From NCBI RefSeq assembly GCF_031877795.1, contig NC_133934.1, positions 21,021,716 through 21,085,715 on the forward strand: a stretch of 64,000 bases of DNA. The letters run 5' to 3'. Both the position numbers and the translations under genes were made by a program. This DNA comes from Strix aluco (lineage: Eukaryota; Chordata; Aves; Strigiformes; Strigidae). The notes beneath the pieces were generated by a model. The model made no database searches. It was not told where the DNA came from and saw only the letters and a program-made list of their open reading frames with translations. Shown here one piece after another: positions 24,614 to 37,215 of the stretch (the first letter of the stretch is position 1; each line of letters opens with the position of its first letter).

Positions 24614-25620
24614 TGGTGTGGTTTGAGCCCAGAGGGCAACTGAGCACCACGCAGCTGCTCACTCACCCCTTCCCCCTCAGGAATGGGAGGGAGAAAATAG
24701 AGCAAAAGGCTCAGGAATTGAGATGAGGACAGGGAGGGGTGATTCGCCCATTACAGTCACGGGCAAAAGACAGACTTAGGGGAAGAAAAAGAACATCAAT
24801 TGAATTCAGACACTAACAACAACAACACTTAACAGACAGAGTAGGACAGTGAGAAGCATTACCACATCTTAAACACCTTCCCCCACCCCTCCCTTACCTG
24901 CTCAGCTTTGCTCCTGATTTCTCTCCCTCCTTTCCCCCCCAATGGCTCAGGGGCAGGGAATGGGGGTCCTGCCATTCCTTCCTCCTAGGCAGGGTGGAAC
25001 TCCTCACATTCTTCCCCTGCTCCAGGGTGGAGTACCTATCACGGGCCACAGTCCTCCATGAATTTTCTCCAACATGAGTCCTTTCCACAGGCTGCAACTC
25101 TTCCTGAGATGCTCCGGCATGGGTCGCTCCCACATGTTTCAGTCCTCCCAGTGCCAAACTACAACAGCAGGAGCTTTTTCCCGTGGAGTCCCAGCCTTCT
25201 TTGGGTGTAGCCATCTGTTCTGGCATGAGGTCCTCCACAGGCTGCAGGTGGGCATCTGTTCCACCGTGGACATCCATGGTGGCAGGATGGTGGCCTGGTG
25301 TCTCACCAAGGGATACAGGGGGTGGGGTGTCTGCTCCGATGCACCTTTCCCCCTTCCTTGTCCTTTCTTCCACCGACCTCGGTGTTCACATAGGTATCCT
25401 CCTCACCACTCCTCCTCACAATTCCTACTCCTCCCAGGTTCCCCTTATTAAATACATTATCACAGAGACACAGCCACTGTTGCTAACTGGCTTGGCCTTG
25501 GCTCAGAGGCGGGTCTGACTTGCAGCTGGGGGAACTTCAGGAAGCTTCTCACAGGGGGCCACCGCTGTAGCCCCCTCTCCCGCTACCAAAAACCTCCACC
25601 ACACACACAAACCCAACACA
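24614..25620 (-). mobile_element. Solo LTR of an ERVL-like element inserted into the CR1
   Basis: A 1007-bp segment bounded by TGGTGTGG and CCAACACA is flanked by a perfect 5-bp target-site duplication GGAAC (24609-24613 and 25621-25625). Removing it restores the CR1 order exactly, which proves insertion. It belongs to the same family as 29054-29795: the shared blocks include GGCAAAAGACAGACT, CACCTTCCCCCACCCCTCCC, and the right end GCTTCTCACAG...GCTACCAAAAACC. Its middle contains degenerate tandem units of about 45 bp beginning CTCC (25020, 25067, 25112). The orientation is inferred from the shared terminus with the plus-strand LTR near 54.7 kb. A 5-bp duplication is typical of class III (ERVL) elements. 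No viral coding sequence is present. Confidence 0.85.
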
Positions 25621-27150
25621 GGAACCTGAAGGTGCACAAGTCCTTGGGACCTGATGAGATGCATCCATGGGTCCTCAGGGAACTGGCAGATGAAGTTGCT
25701 AAGCCACCATCCATCATATTTGAGAAGTTGTGGCAGTCCAGTGAAGTTCCCACTGATGCAAAAGGGGAAACACAACCCCCATGTTTAAACAGGGAAAAAC
25801 AGGGGAACTACAGGCCAGTCAGTCTCACCTCTGTGCCCGGCAAGGTCATGGAGCGAATCCTCCTGGAAACTATGCTAAGGCACATTGAAAATAAGGAGGT
25901 GGTTGGTGACAGCCAGCATGGCTTCACTAAGGGCAGATCACACCTGACAAATTTGGTGGCCTTCTACGATGGGGTTACAGCACTGGTGGATAAGGGAAGA
26001 GCAACTGATGTCATATACCTGGACTTGTGAAAAGTTTTTGACACTGTCCTGCATGACATCCTTGTCTCTAAATTGGAGAGACATGGATTTGACAGATGGA
26101 CCACTCACTGGATAAGGAATTGGCTGGATGGTCACACTCAAAGAGTTGTGGTTAATGGGTCAATGTCCAGGTGGAGAGCAGTGACAAGTGGTGTTCCTCA
26201 CGGGTGTGTATTGGGACTGACACTGTTTAACATCTTTGTTGGTGACATGGACAGTGGGATTGAGCGCACCCTCAGCAAGTTTGCCAATGACACCAAGCTG
26301 TGTGGTGCAGTCAAAACACTGGAGGGGAGGGATGTGCCATCCAGAGGGACCTGGACAGGCTGGAGAGGTGGGCCTGTGCGAACCTCATGAAGTTCAACAA
26401 GGTCAAGTGCAAGGTCCTGTACATGGGTCAGGGCAATCCCAAGCACAAATACAGGTTGGGCAATGAGTGGATTGAGAGCGGCCCTGTGGAGAAGGTATTG
26501 GTTGATGAGATCCTCCATATCATCTGGCAGTGTGCATTTGCAGCCCAGAAAGTCAACTGTGTTCTGATACAGAGAAGCATGACCAGCAGGTCAAGGGAGG
26601 TGATTCTGCCCCTCTACTCTCTTGTGAGACCCCACCTGCAGTACTGTGTTCAGCTCTGGGGCCCCCAACATAAGGACATGGACCTGCTCAAGCGGGTCTA
26701 TAGCAGGGCCACAAAAATGATCAGGGACTGAAGCACCTCCTGTATGAGGACAAGCTGATGACAAGAGTAGAGGTTGTTCAGCCTGGAGAAGAGAAGGCTC
26801 TAGGGAGACCTTATAGCAGCCTTCCAGTACTTAAAGGGGGCCTGCAAGAAAGCCGGAGAGGGACTTTTTACAAGGGCATGTAGTGCTAGGATGAGGGGTA
26901 ACGTTTTTAAACTGAAAGAGAGTAGCTTTAGATGAGATATAAGGAAGAAATTATTTACCGAGGGAGGTCAGACAGTGGTACAGGCTGCCCAGAGAAGTTG
27001 TGGATGCACTCTTCCTGAAGTGTTCAAGGTCAGGTTGGATGGGGATTTGAGCAACCTGGTCTAGTGGAAGGTGTCCCTGCCCATGGCAGGGGGGTTGGAA
27101 CTAGGTGATCCTTAAAGGTCCCTTCCAACCCAAACCATTCTATGATTATT
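25621..27150 (+). mobile_element. CR1 LINE, 3' part (reverse transcriptase pseudogene and 3' end)
   Basis: This continues the CR1 of 23371-24613. The frame from 25632 encodes reverse-transcriptase sequence typical of CR1 ([20 protein letters not shown], later [20 protein letters not shown]) but meets a TGA at 26028-26030 inside the LDL-x-K-x-FD motif. The frame then shifts repeatedly (26073-26390, 26300-26731). The element runs to the CR1 3' end: GACTTTTTACAAGGGCATGT at 26863-26882, the GTGTCCCTGCCCATGGCAGG block at 27071-27090, and the terminal CCATTCTATGATT at 27136-27148. It is a dead copy. With the left part, the CR1 totals about 2.77 kb of an element that is roughly 4.5 kb when complete. 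Confidence 0.92.
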
Positions 27151-29053
27151 GCATTCAGAGTTGATGGTTGACCCAACACTTAATGTTGGGAATGAATTTT
27201 GTGTTCAGTCTGACACAATTAATATGTGCAAAAGGACCTTTTATATGCGGTATTTTACTGTTTATATCTCCTCTGAACTGTGACCTTACTTGTATATAGT
27301 GATGCTAGTAAATAACTGAATATTCCATGATATGAAATATTCCATAATTAAAAGTGGCATAGTCAACATTCAGCAAAAGGTGTGTCAAAATTAACTCCTC
27401 CATTCTGTCCATGCACCTGCTTGGCGTAATGTTTAATGTGCCAACCAGCTGGCATTGTTGCCTAACCAGATTGTAGAAAGAAAAGAAATAGGAAAATCAG
27501 AAACAAATAAGAGTAACTAACGAGAGGTTGCTGGTATGGCCTCATGAATTTTCAAGAGAAGGTGGGTGCTGGCTGAACATGGGTAGAGAAACTAAATGAA
27601 AGTTGCCAGTGGAATAAGGGAATGGGCCAGGGAAAAGCTTTGTCAAGGGACGGTAGCAAAGATTGTGTGCGCTGCACAATGCATTGTAAAAATGCTGCAT
27701 CTGCCTAGAAAAAAATACCTTGGCATTAATGGCATTTAGACATACAAGTCATTAGGATAGCAGTGGTGACAAATTTTGTTTTGTGTAGGGTTTAAAGGGT
27801 TGCAGACACAGTTCCCAGCAGTAAACAAGCTGGGGAACCTGGGAAATGTTGCTTCAGATTATTCCTTGTCCCTCATTCTTTTGGTGTGTTTGTTCATGTA
27901 AGTAAACAATATTTTGTCATAGCTGTTTAAGAAAGAAGTATAAAGCAAAACAGAAATGCTAAATTAAGACACATAATTATATGGTTTATTTTTATATGAG
28001 AAATGTGGTGATTCTGAAGTCTGCCACTCTGAAGGTGCCTGGCAGGTTACAGTGTATATTCTTGATTCCACTCATGGCATACTTCTGTTATGTGACTGGA
28101 AGTTGCTAGCTAATTCACTGATAAAGCACCTTTTGATTTTAGGGTAGGTTTTAGTAGTTGGTTTACTTTTTTAAAAAACTTGGTTGGTTTAGCAGAATTT
28201 GTGTTAGTGTATGCACGAGAACGGATTGTCCAAAAATTAAAACTACTAAAATTATGCTGCAAGAAACCCTAAAGGCTTTTTTCACTTCTCTGTAAGTAAC
28301 TTAGCTTTACTTATGAGTACTTGGTTACTTCCAAAGACTTGAATAACAGACAGGAGGATTGTATGCATGTATCATTCTTCTGTTATGTAATTTTTTTTAA
28401 AAAAAATAATGGAATCAAATTTTGAATGTGACTGTAGATCTTTACAGACCACTGAAATATTGTATTTGGAACAAAGTGATTTTGGGCAGTCTTTTTACTG
28501 CTTTTATAAATGAGCAAACTTAGTTGCATTTTTACAGAGCATGTATCACTGCCTGATAGGAGAGAGGATTCAGTTCCTGTGGCATCAGCTTCTACTAAAA
28601 CATTGGTGTCTACTTGTCTAAGAGAAAAGCCATGTATATAATCCATGGTGTTGTAATGTGGAAATCCATGGACACTCTTTAGGGAATTGTTTTTTCCAGA
28701 GACTGCGCTTGCAGACGATTGATGCTATTATTTATAAATATGCTTTTAGGCATATTGTGTGCTTCTTCCCCCTCAGTGGTCCAGAAGTGACTGGTTAAAA
28801 CCTTGTTTAAGAACATAATAGTTATCTTAAAAAATTGGAGAAGTGGCTTATCTAATATCTTGAGATAACCGTCTACGTAGGGCTTGAGAAAAGAATATTG
28901 CAAGAAGTCTAGCACATAGTTGCAGCACAGTGATTCAGTATAACTCTTCCTAATAAAAAACATTTACTAGTTGCTTTATGTCCTGAAGTGTGAAGACTTG
29001 TCCCAGAGTGCTTGGTTTTTATCTTACCTCATATAAACATGGTTTTATGTTCC
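27151..29053 (+). other. STIM2: STIM2 intron 1 between CR1 and LTR
   Basis: AT-rich intronic sequence with no repeat family or gene recognised. Short open frames at 28383-28646 and 28679-28963 (minus) have no supporting features. Confidence 0.65.
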
Positions 29054-29795
29054 TGTGGTGGGTTGACCCTGGATAGATGCCAGCTGCCCACCCAAGCCAC
29101 TCTATCACTCTCTTCCTCAGCTGGACAGGGGAGAGAAAATATAATGAAAGGCTCATGGATTGAGATCAGGCCAGGGAGAGATCACTCACCAATTACCGTC
29201 ACAGGCAAAACAGACTCGACTTGGGGAAATTAGTTTAATTTGTTGCCAATCAAATCAGTAGGGTAAGGAGAAATAAAACTGTATCTGAAAACACCTTCCC
29301 CCGACCCCTCCCTTCTTCCCAAACTTTACTTCCAATTTTCCCTACTTCCTCCCCTGGCAAGCAGCGCAGGGGGATGGGGAATGGGGGTTGTGGTCAGTTC
29401 ATCACCTGTTGTTTCTGCTGCTCTTTTCTCCTCAGGGGGAGGGCTTCTCACACTCCTCCCTTGCTCCAGTGTGGATCCCTCCCATTGGGGTGCTGTCTTT
29501 CAGGAAGAGACTGCTTCAGACCCACGGGGTCACACGTCCTGCCAGCAAACCTGCTCCAGCGTGGGCTCCTCTCTCCACGGGTCCACAGGTCCTGCCAGGA
29601 GCCTGCTCCAGCACAGGCTCTCACACAGGGTCACAACCTCCTTTGGGTGCATCCACCTGGCTAGTGGCGGGTCCGTCTTGTAGCTGGCTGGCACTGGCTC
29701 TTTTGTACATAGGGGAAGCTTCTAGCAGCTTCTCACAGAAGTCACACCTGTAGCCCCTCCTGCTACCAAAACCTTGCCACCACAAATCCAATATA
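29054..29795 (-). mobile_element. Solo LTR of an ERVL-like element
   Basis: A 742-bp segment starting TGTGGTGGGTTGACC is flanked by a perfect 5-bp duplication GTTCC (29049-29053 and 29796-29800). The right end AAATCCAATATA probably derives from a CA terminus by mutation. It shares blocks with 24614-25620, including the purine-rich GGACAGGGGAGAGAAAAT (29122-29139), and its middle has degenerate CTCCAGCGTGGG-type tandem units (29469-29600). On the minus strand, ATTAAA (29234-29239 on +) could be the poly(A) signal. The first ~60 bases, reverse-complemented, match the 3' end of the LTR ending at 54762, so I place it on the minus strand; this is moderately sure. Non-coding. Confidence 0.85.
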
Positions 29796-32700
29796 GTTCC
29801 GTCAGGTACATCTCACTTTGAAAAAAGTTTGGTGTTTTGGACATGATGATCAGTAGAATTCATTGTCATAACTGAGTATTGCACCATGTAAAAGCAGTTG
29901 TTCTTTTTTTTTTTTTTTTGGCTAGTAGCTTTTCAAAATACTATCAATTAAAAAAATCAGTATTTGGTTTATTTTTCTCTTTATTTTCTATCATATGCCT
30001 TTTGCATAGGAAGATCTCCCCTTTCTTCCTTTGGAATTATGCTTATTTTGTTTGGAGATGAGCAGAACAGCACACAGTACTCAAGCAAGGAAGGTGTAGT
30101 TACTTCTGCATTTCTCTGTTTAGTAACTTAATGGCTGCTTATTAAGCAAATAACTTAATGGAGTTAACACCAATTAGCAATCTTTGTGGTAAAAAATGCT
30201 CTGCTAAAACATTCCAATGTGTATAATTACCTCAGGTGACTGACTTAGAGCACAGATCAGCAATGGTCGGTTTTTCTGTGCCTTCCCCTCCACATCTCCC
30301 TCTCCGCAGCTCAGGCTTGGATTTTGCGTCAAATTATCATAGATGGCATTTGCTGTTAACACGCTTTACTTTGTCAACAGTAAAATTCAGTAAGAAAGAA
30401 GATGATTGTTATGCTCGGTATCATTTCTGCAATTGAACTTGTAGCTATTCAGCACAGAGGGGGGAAAAAGGGAAGTCTCAAGTTGTGTTTTGGGTATTTA
30501 CTGAGAAAGCCTCTGCGTATAAAAGATTTGCTCCATACATTGTATTCAGTATTTCTCTGCTGCATTTGTATCTTATCTCTGAAAAGTTGTCTCTTGTTTG
30601 GTTTTACATGTTGTACTGTCTCTTCTATTGAGTACAACAGCTTATGAAAAGGATTTTGTACTACTTATTGGCTGTTGAATTTGTCTTCAGGTAAAACACT
30701 AGATTAGCTTCAAGAAATGAAGTCAACATTTTACAGCCAGAACTGAATGTAGCTGTTTTTCTCTTAGAACATATTTATGCAATATTTATTGTATTGATAA
30801 GGTAAGAGAAAACTCAAGGCGCTCTTGTCGGCTGAGTAAAAGGAAGTCATTAAGGGGAAGTGCAGTTTTTCCTTATTTGGTAAATGTTTTATGTTAAACA
30901 GCAAACAAATGGAGGACATTCCGTCAAGAACCTATTGGCTCTGTGTAACCAGGCATTCCTGTGGATCCAAACTGAAATGAACAAGGAAAAATTTTCTTCT
31001 TTTCTGCTAATAAAATTTTTTAACTACCAAATGATGAACACTACCATCTTTTTTGGAGTAACTCCTATTAAGAAGCAACATTTTATTTACATATTATGTA
31101 AATTTACATATTGTGCATGTTTATGCACAAATCTTCTTTGATAATGTTGCTTAGATTCTAGTGAGTTACAGTATCTCCACTTCAATATGTAATTATGGGA
31201 ATATTATCTCCTTTAATTTCAATGTGTTTCTTGTGTCTCTTCTGTTCCAAACAGAAAGGAAAGTATCTTTGAAAAAACAAAGTAAAACCAACCACATAAA
31301 AGCACATGTTTTCATCATGCAAAAATGAACTTATATTGTTGCTTTTGGGGAAAACAAGAACAAATAGGGAAACTAAAATGCTTACGGGTTGGGTTTTTTT
31401 TGGTCATACTGTAATTTCATTTAATGGAGGAAAGTTCTAGGTGGGATAAACAAGTGGTGAGACTTTGGTGTATTTGTTTGTCTTTAACAAGAATGTTCCT
31501 AGCATATTTCACCAGAAATACTAATTTGGAATGAAAGAACACAACCATTGTTTCGGAGTGAAGAATAAGTGCATGATGGACCAAGTTTTATGGGTCAAGG
31601 GAATACTTTGTTGAGATCTCTGAGCTAGTGTAAACTTTATCTAGGAATCTGCACAGCACCAGGCAGTCCTAACTGCCCACACTCAAAAGAGCTTGAAAGG
31701 CAGGGCTACTTAGTTCATGTACAGCACTTAAACAGATAAACCACCACAGCAAGACAGCTTTAAGTACCACTCTGACATTTCTGCCCTTGTGTTCGTTAGT
31801 GTCTCTGATCACATAAGGATGTTCCAGTGTCAATGGAATGGGCATGCTTATATTGATTTAAGATGATCTTCCTTTACAATGGGTGGCAATCGTCTTTGTA
31901 TATCGATAAGCTTGTCTTTGTCCCTGTGATGATATTTCTTCCGTTGTTCTCTCAGCAATGTCCTATTTGAAGAAATAGTTTACAGAAATTAAAACCAAAT
32001 CCAAACGAAACAATCAGTTCTTAACACTGTTTGGAGAAGTGTGTATGGGTTCAAAAATTGCTTTGGCTGGTTCAGTGGAAAAAACCTGAACTGATCAACA
32101 GTGTCTAGTTATGCATATCTGTCATTCTACTGCTGATAAAATGAGAAAGAAACTAACCAGAATGAACCACTGTAACATTGCCAGGGGTGGGAAAGATAAA
32201 GAGAAATAAATTGTTGACATTGCTTTTACAAAAAATGCCCTAAAAGTAGTTTTAGGAAGTGAAGAACTGAATTTTGAGAAAGAGGGAAGTAGCGGTCTTG
32301 TAATCAAGTAAGAGAATTGATAGGTTGCTACATATGATGTAAATGGTATTTATGGTTTCAAAAAAAGGTTAGGAAGATGCAGGAAGATGATGCATTTGAT
32401 ATCAGAATGTCAAAACTATCTGACTAGTTTGCTAACACCCCTTTCACAGATAGGGAGGTTGATCCCTTTCACAGATAGGGAGATTGATGAGAAACTGGAA
32501 TGAAAACCTTGTGACTGGAAATGAAACATGGAAGACATTGAGAGAAAACCTGGAAATGTAAGAAGATCAATATGAACAAAGTAGGGAATAGCTATGTGTG
32601 TGTGATGAGGTGGAGGCAGCAGTGACACAAATGAGAAAAGGAGCAACCTGATTTATTGTAGGAACTGACAGCATTGAAAGCAGGAAATTTATAGTTGGTT

Positions 32701-35700
32701 TTCTACTCATTTTAAAATATTAAGCTTGTGTTTAGTAGGAATAAGCATTGTGTGCTTCTCCTGTCACCTTGATTTACATTATAATATTTGTCAGTAGCCA
32801 TAGCTATCTGGCAATATATGTAGTGTCTTGTAAACTTGTTTTTGTGCTAGATGACAAGCTGGGTATTTGGAGTACTAAATATTTCTGTAGCTTGTTCAAA
32901 TCATGCTGTTTTTCTGGCTGTGACTTGAGCATGCAAAACCACAGGCTGGCTGAAAGTGATTATGTTCACTTTGCAAGTCCTGCCTGAGGTGTGTGCAAGC
33001 TGATGTGAATGTTTGCACCCATACAGAAAATCTCATCTGACTTATGAAATCAGCTTTCTATTGTCTTCCTGATTAGTTAATGACATACCACAGAGGCTGC
33101 AGCTTCAGCTTGCCCTGGGCTTGTGCTGCAGTTTGTTCTTCTGTCTCATGCTCATGCAAGGGACCTTGGGGTGGCTGGGCAGTGGAGCTTTGATCAGAGA
33201 AGGGAAGGTGCTAATGAGAAGAGATAGGTTTTGGAGTCAGTTTGCGGTCTCAGAGGTGACTGGAGGACACAATGCAACAGACATGGCTGAATGTTTGGCC
33301 TGATTTCCTTGTTTCTGTTTGAAACCTCTTTGAGGTGTGGTTCAACCATGTCTTCATGTGGGTGGCTAATTCTCTAGACTACAGAAAGCTACTGTACAGG
33401 CAGAGCTGGGGTGGCACTGTAAGGTTTGGATCAAGATGCTAGGAGTGACTGAATAAATTCTGGACTCTGGCATTATTTTGAAGAAAAAGGTAACATGGAA
33501 CTGTCACCCAGGTTTCTTGTTTTTAAATTGCAATCAGGCTTTATGTAAACAAGGTTGAAAACCATTCTCAAATTCTTCCTCCCTTGTGGGTCTGACTAGG
33601 CTACTGCAGGTGTTTTTCCTAAGTAGGTCAGTTATTGGTGTATGACCTTGTCATATATTAATGTAGTTTATTATACAGCAATACCTATAGGATTAAAAAC
33701 AAAAATATTGTGAAAAAATTTAAGTGTTCAGAGGTTGTTTGTGTCAAGTTGTGTCCGTGAAAAACTGTAACTAAAATCCTGCTTGTCTTCATTTTAATTT
33801 AATCTAGTTGCTTGCTTTTTGGTACTTCGGATATCTTTTATTTAGCAATTATGTACATACTTATTTGTCCTCATGAGTGTGTACTGGTTTTTGTATACAT
33901 AAAGTATACAATTACGACAAATGCTGATCTAATTTGAAAAGTGCAAGTGGGTGTTTAAGCATATAAAAGATTATCTCCTTTTATGACAGCACTCACCCTC
34001 TTGCTGTCTCTTTTTTGGAGTCATTTCAAATCAGCCTGCAGGTAGAAAGCCCTTTCAGGTAAGAAAAGGGTGTGTTTGTGTTCACTTAAGGAGTTTTTTT
34101 AAAAAAAAGATGTATATATGATGTTACATATTACAGACAGTGGGCAGAGTAATTTACTTTTAGAGTAAAAGCAAAAAAACAAGCATGTTCTGGAGCTGGG
34201 TATTTAATTGTCATTTTACTGGTCTGCATTTGTGGAATTTCTTCTGTTCGTTTGACCTCTCATGGAAAGGCATGCTTAAATGATGGTGAAAGGAATGATT
34301 CTTTTCAAGGCAGTGCTTTGGTAGCAATGTAGGGTTGCGTTTTCAGTTACATAGTTTGGGTTTTTCTTACTGTCTGTGCAGGTATTTGCAGAATTCTGTT
34401 GTCATTTGAAAGATTGTATTTGGTTCTCAACTTCCTCTTATCAAAGTTGTGTTGGTTTTTTTTGCTTGCTTGACAATTTCTGTAAGTTTTTGGTATTCTC
34501 TGCTTGGAATAATACTTAATTTTTGCCTCAGTAGTAGTCTTACAGTCTCGTCTATGGCTTTAAAATAGTGGTGTAATATTTAATTTAATTGCCAAACTAA
34601 AAGAATTCTATTAATCAGGTTTTACTGCAACAGATAATCCTTTGTAAGGGATCAGTAAATCAATAGCCCATGTGATTTCATATGAAACAAGGGAATTTAA
34701 AGACCTGCAGTGTTTTAAGTTTGTTTATTAAAACTTGGGTTGAAATAATTACCCTTTAAAAAAAATAAAACAACAGAACAAAGAATCTTTTATACAGTGC
34801 AGAGATTAAATTTTACTGCCAGTAGTTTATATTACCTATTAACTTCTATATTCTCAAAATTTGTAGATTTAAAAAAAAGGTGCAGTGAAAGTTCCAGTTG
34901 TTCACACCAGTAAATTTAGTAAACTTAAGTAATGTTTGATACATTGACTTTTACATGTCAGTTTGCTGCTTGAGACTGATTAAGTACTGTTACTTAAAAA
35001 TGTTGATAGCTTTACCCTGCTTCCTACGTAAGCTATTCCTGGCAAGTATTAGAGAAAAGGTTTTAGTTAATTGCATTAAAGCCCACCTTTCAGTAAATAA
35101 TGCTCAAGTTCAGTGTGCAGTTACATGGAACAGCTGATGCTGTTCAGGAAAAGGTTGGAATGAATTCTTCTTAGTGTTCTGTTTAAAACCTGAATTTGCT
35201 TCAGGATTTGCACCTTCTGTAAGGTGCTGCCGCAGGTAGTTACACACAAATGAGCTCTGTTCTCAGACTTCTTCCTGCTGAGGTAGAACTTCCTTCAGTT
35301 TATGAACTGAACTCTGTTGGAATAGATTTGGTTACCTTTTCATGGTGTTGGTTGCATTAATTCTGCAGATCTCCTTAATTTCACTTCAGCTTATCTAATT
35401 TTGCTTGCTTCTCAGTTTTAGTGCATTTCATATATGCAATCATTTATACAGCTTTCCAATCAAAATATGGGTAAGGTCTCAGGTTACACATTCTTATTTT
35501 TTGGTGAATATACTGAGTGGTTTTTGTAAGATGCTTTTGTTAACACTGATCTAAGCAGATCAATAAAATTGATGGTTTAGTGTCTTATCTCCTTTTCTAT
35601 CATTTCCACACCCTTCTTTTTCCCTTCCCCCTGCTGTTGACTGCAACTTAGCTAACAGCATCTTGAATCTTATTTTTGATCGAGATTGCAGTTGTAGTGC

Positions 35701-36965
35701 AGTAACTTATGTAACACTTTTTCATAAATTACTCTTTCTGCTTATAAAAACAGTGAAAGGATTTTGAAACAACCTGTCTTTTCTCTTCTTCCCTTCTCCT
35801 TCTGCATATGAAAATTGTTAACCATTCTCAAAATTGTTAGCTTTAAACTTGTGTAAATGTCAATAAAGCCATTAAACCTTTTTTAGATATTTGTCCCTAA
35901 AGAATATTAAATGTCTCAATTTTTATATTGCTGAAAGGAAAGGTGAGGCTTCTTACCAAAACAACACAATCTTACCGGAGCTTTAGAAAACTAAGTGTCA
36001 GAAAGTTTCTTTGCTTTAGCCATGGCACAAAGGTGTAGACTTCTGCAATAGATGTCTCACTTAAAAGTACAGGTTCTCTTTTATTTGGGGCTAGACATGG
36101 CCATGTACAGTAGAATTTTAGCTGCTTTGCCTCCGTAAGTTTGTGCATACAAAATGTCTCCTAATATAAAAGTATTTCTTATGGAACTACAAGATGCAAA
36201 GCAATGTTATACAACATATAGTGTAGCTTTAAAAAAACATTCTTGAACGAACATGCCTGTTTTAATTGTGATGAATTCTTTCTTCTGAATGTTTATCATC
36301 CTGTTTGAAAGCTCTGGGCTTCTACAGGCATACCAGTTCTTGACACCCTGTTCTCTTTATTGTCTTTTGGAATGCCTTAAGTTCTGCTGAAACTCCGGTC
36401 TCTTCATTATATACATGTAGTGCTTTGAATTGATGTGATGGTAAAAACATCCATATTTTGCAAAGGCATTTATATGCATGAATACAACCATTCTTTACTA
36501 TGGACATGAGGAATACATATGCACATTGAAAGACAGTAAAACCTGTGCACAAATGCCAATGCTGTAAGATCCCATTTGGGATTTGATCAGGGGTTTCCAA
36601 GGGTTTCTTCAGGCTTGCCTTGTTCTTTCTTCTGTTGGTTATCACTAGATATTTACTTAATACTTTGGGTTGTAACTGTGGTGGGTCAGCAACTTCTTCA
36701 CCACAACATGCCTCCTAGGAACATCCTGGGACCATATGGTGAGCATACAATTAACATTTCATGGGTAAGAATGACTACTGGTACTACATTTTTATTTGTA
36801 TTTGTGAATTGGAGCCCTCAGTTCTGGGGGCAGTTGTTAACCTAGAATTTGCCTTTCAAAAAAGATGATAGAGATGCTGCTCGAGAGGTCAAACTTGTGC
36901 TCTGAGAAAGAAGGTCACCATCACAAGAACAGGTCATCTATAGTACTTTCTGTCTAACTTTTGAG
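29796..36965 (+). other. STIM2: STIM2 intron 1, middle portion
   Basis: AT-rich intron with a 25-bp tandem duplication at 32439-32488, a T17 run near 29903-29919, and no exon that I can support. Confidence 0.65.
32439..32488 (+). repeat. 25-bp tandem duplication
   Basis: Two adjacent 25-bp units beginning CCCTTTCACAGATAGGGAG differ at one base (G/A near the end of the unit). Near-identity indicates a recent local duplication. Confidence 0.9.
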
Positions 36966-37215
36966 AACCTCTGAGGATGGAGACTCCACATCCTCTGAGT
37001 AACTTGCCATAGTGCTGCAATGCCCTCCTTGCAAAAAAGGGGTTCCTGATGTCTAACCTGATCCTTCTAGTGCATAATTGGACTGTTGCCCCATGTTATA
37101 CAGTCTACCCCTACTGAGGAGGGTTTGCCATCTGCTGTCAAGTAGTTAGCTGCAGGCTACTATTGGATCACCTTAGCCTCCTCTTTTACAAGACCAAACA
37201 AGCTCAGCTTTCTGA
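36966..37215 (-). mobile_element. Short decayed CR1 remnant, minus orientation
   Basis: The order of motifs matches the 3' region of CR1 read backwards: GAGGATGGAGACTCCACA (36973-36990), a run resembling CCTCCTTGCAAAAAAG, GTTGCCCCATGTTATAC (37086-37102), GCCTCCTCTTTTACAAGACC (37176-37195) and AACAAGCTCAGC. It is highly diverged and without coding capacity. Confidence 0.6.

Noticed and set aside
26198..26518. Open frames antisense to and in alternative frames of the CR1 reverse transcriptase
   Set aside because: They are shadows of the CR1 coding frame, not separate genes; the same applies to 52554-52802.
29374..29753. Overlapping 96-121 codon frames
   Set aside because: All lie within a non-coding solo LTR and reflect its GC-rich tandem units.
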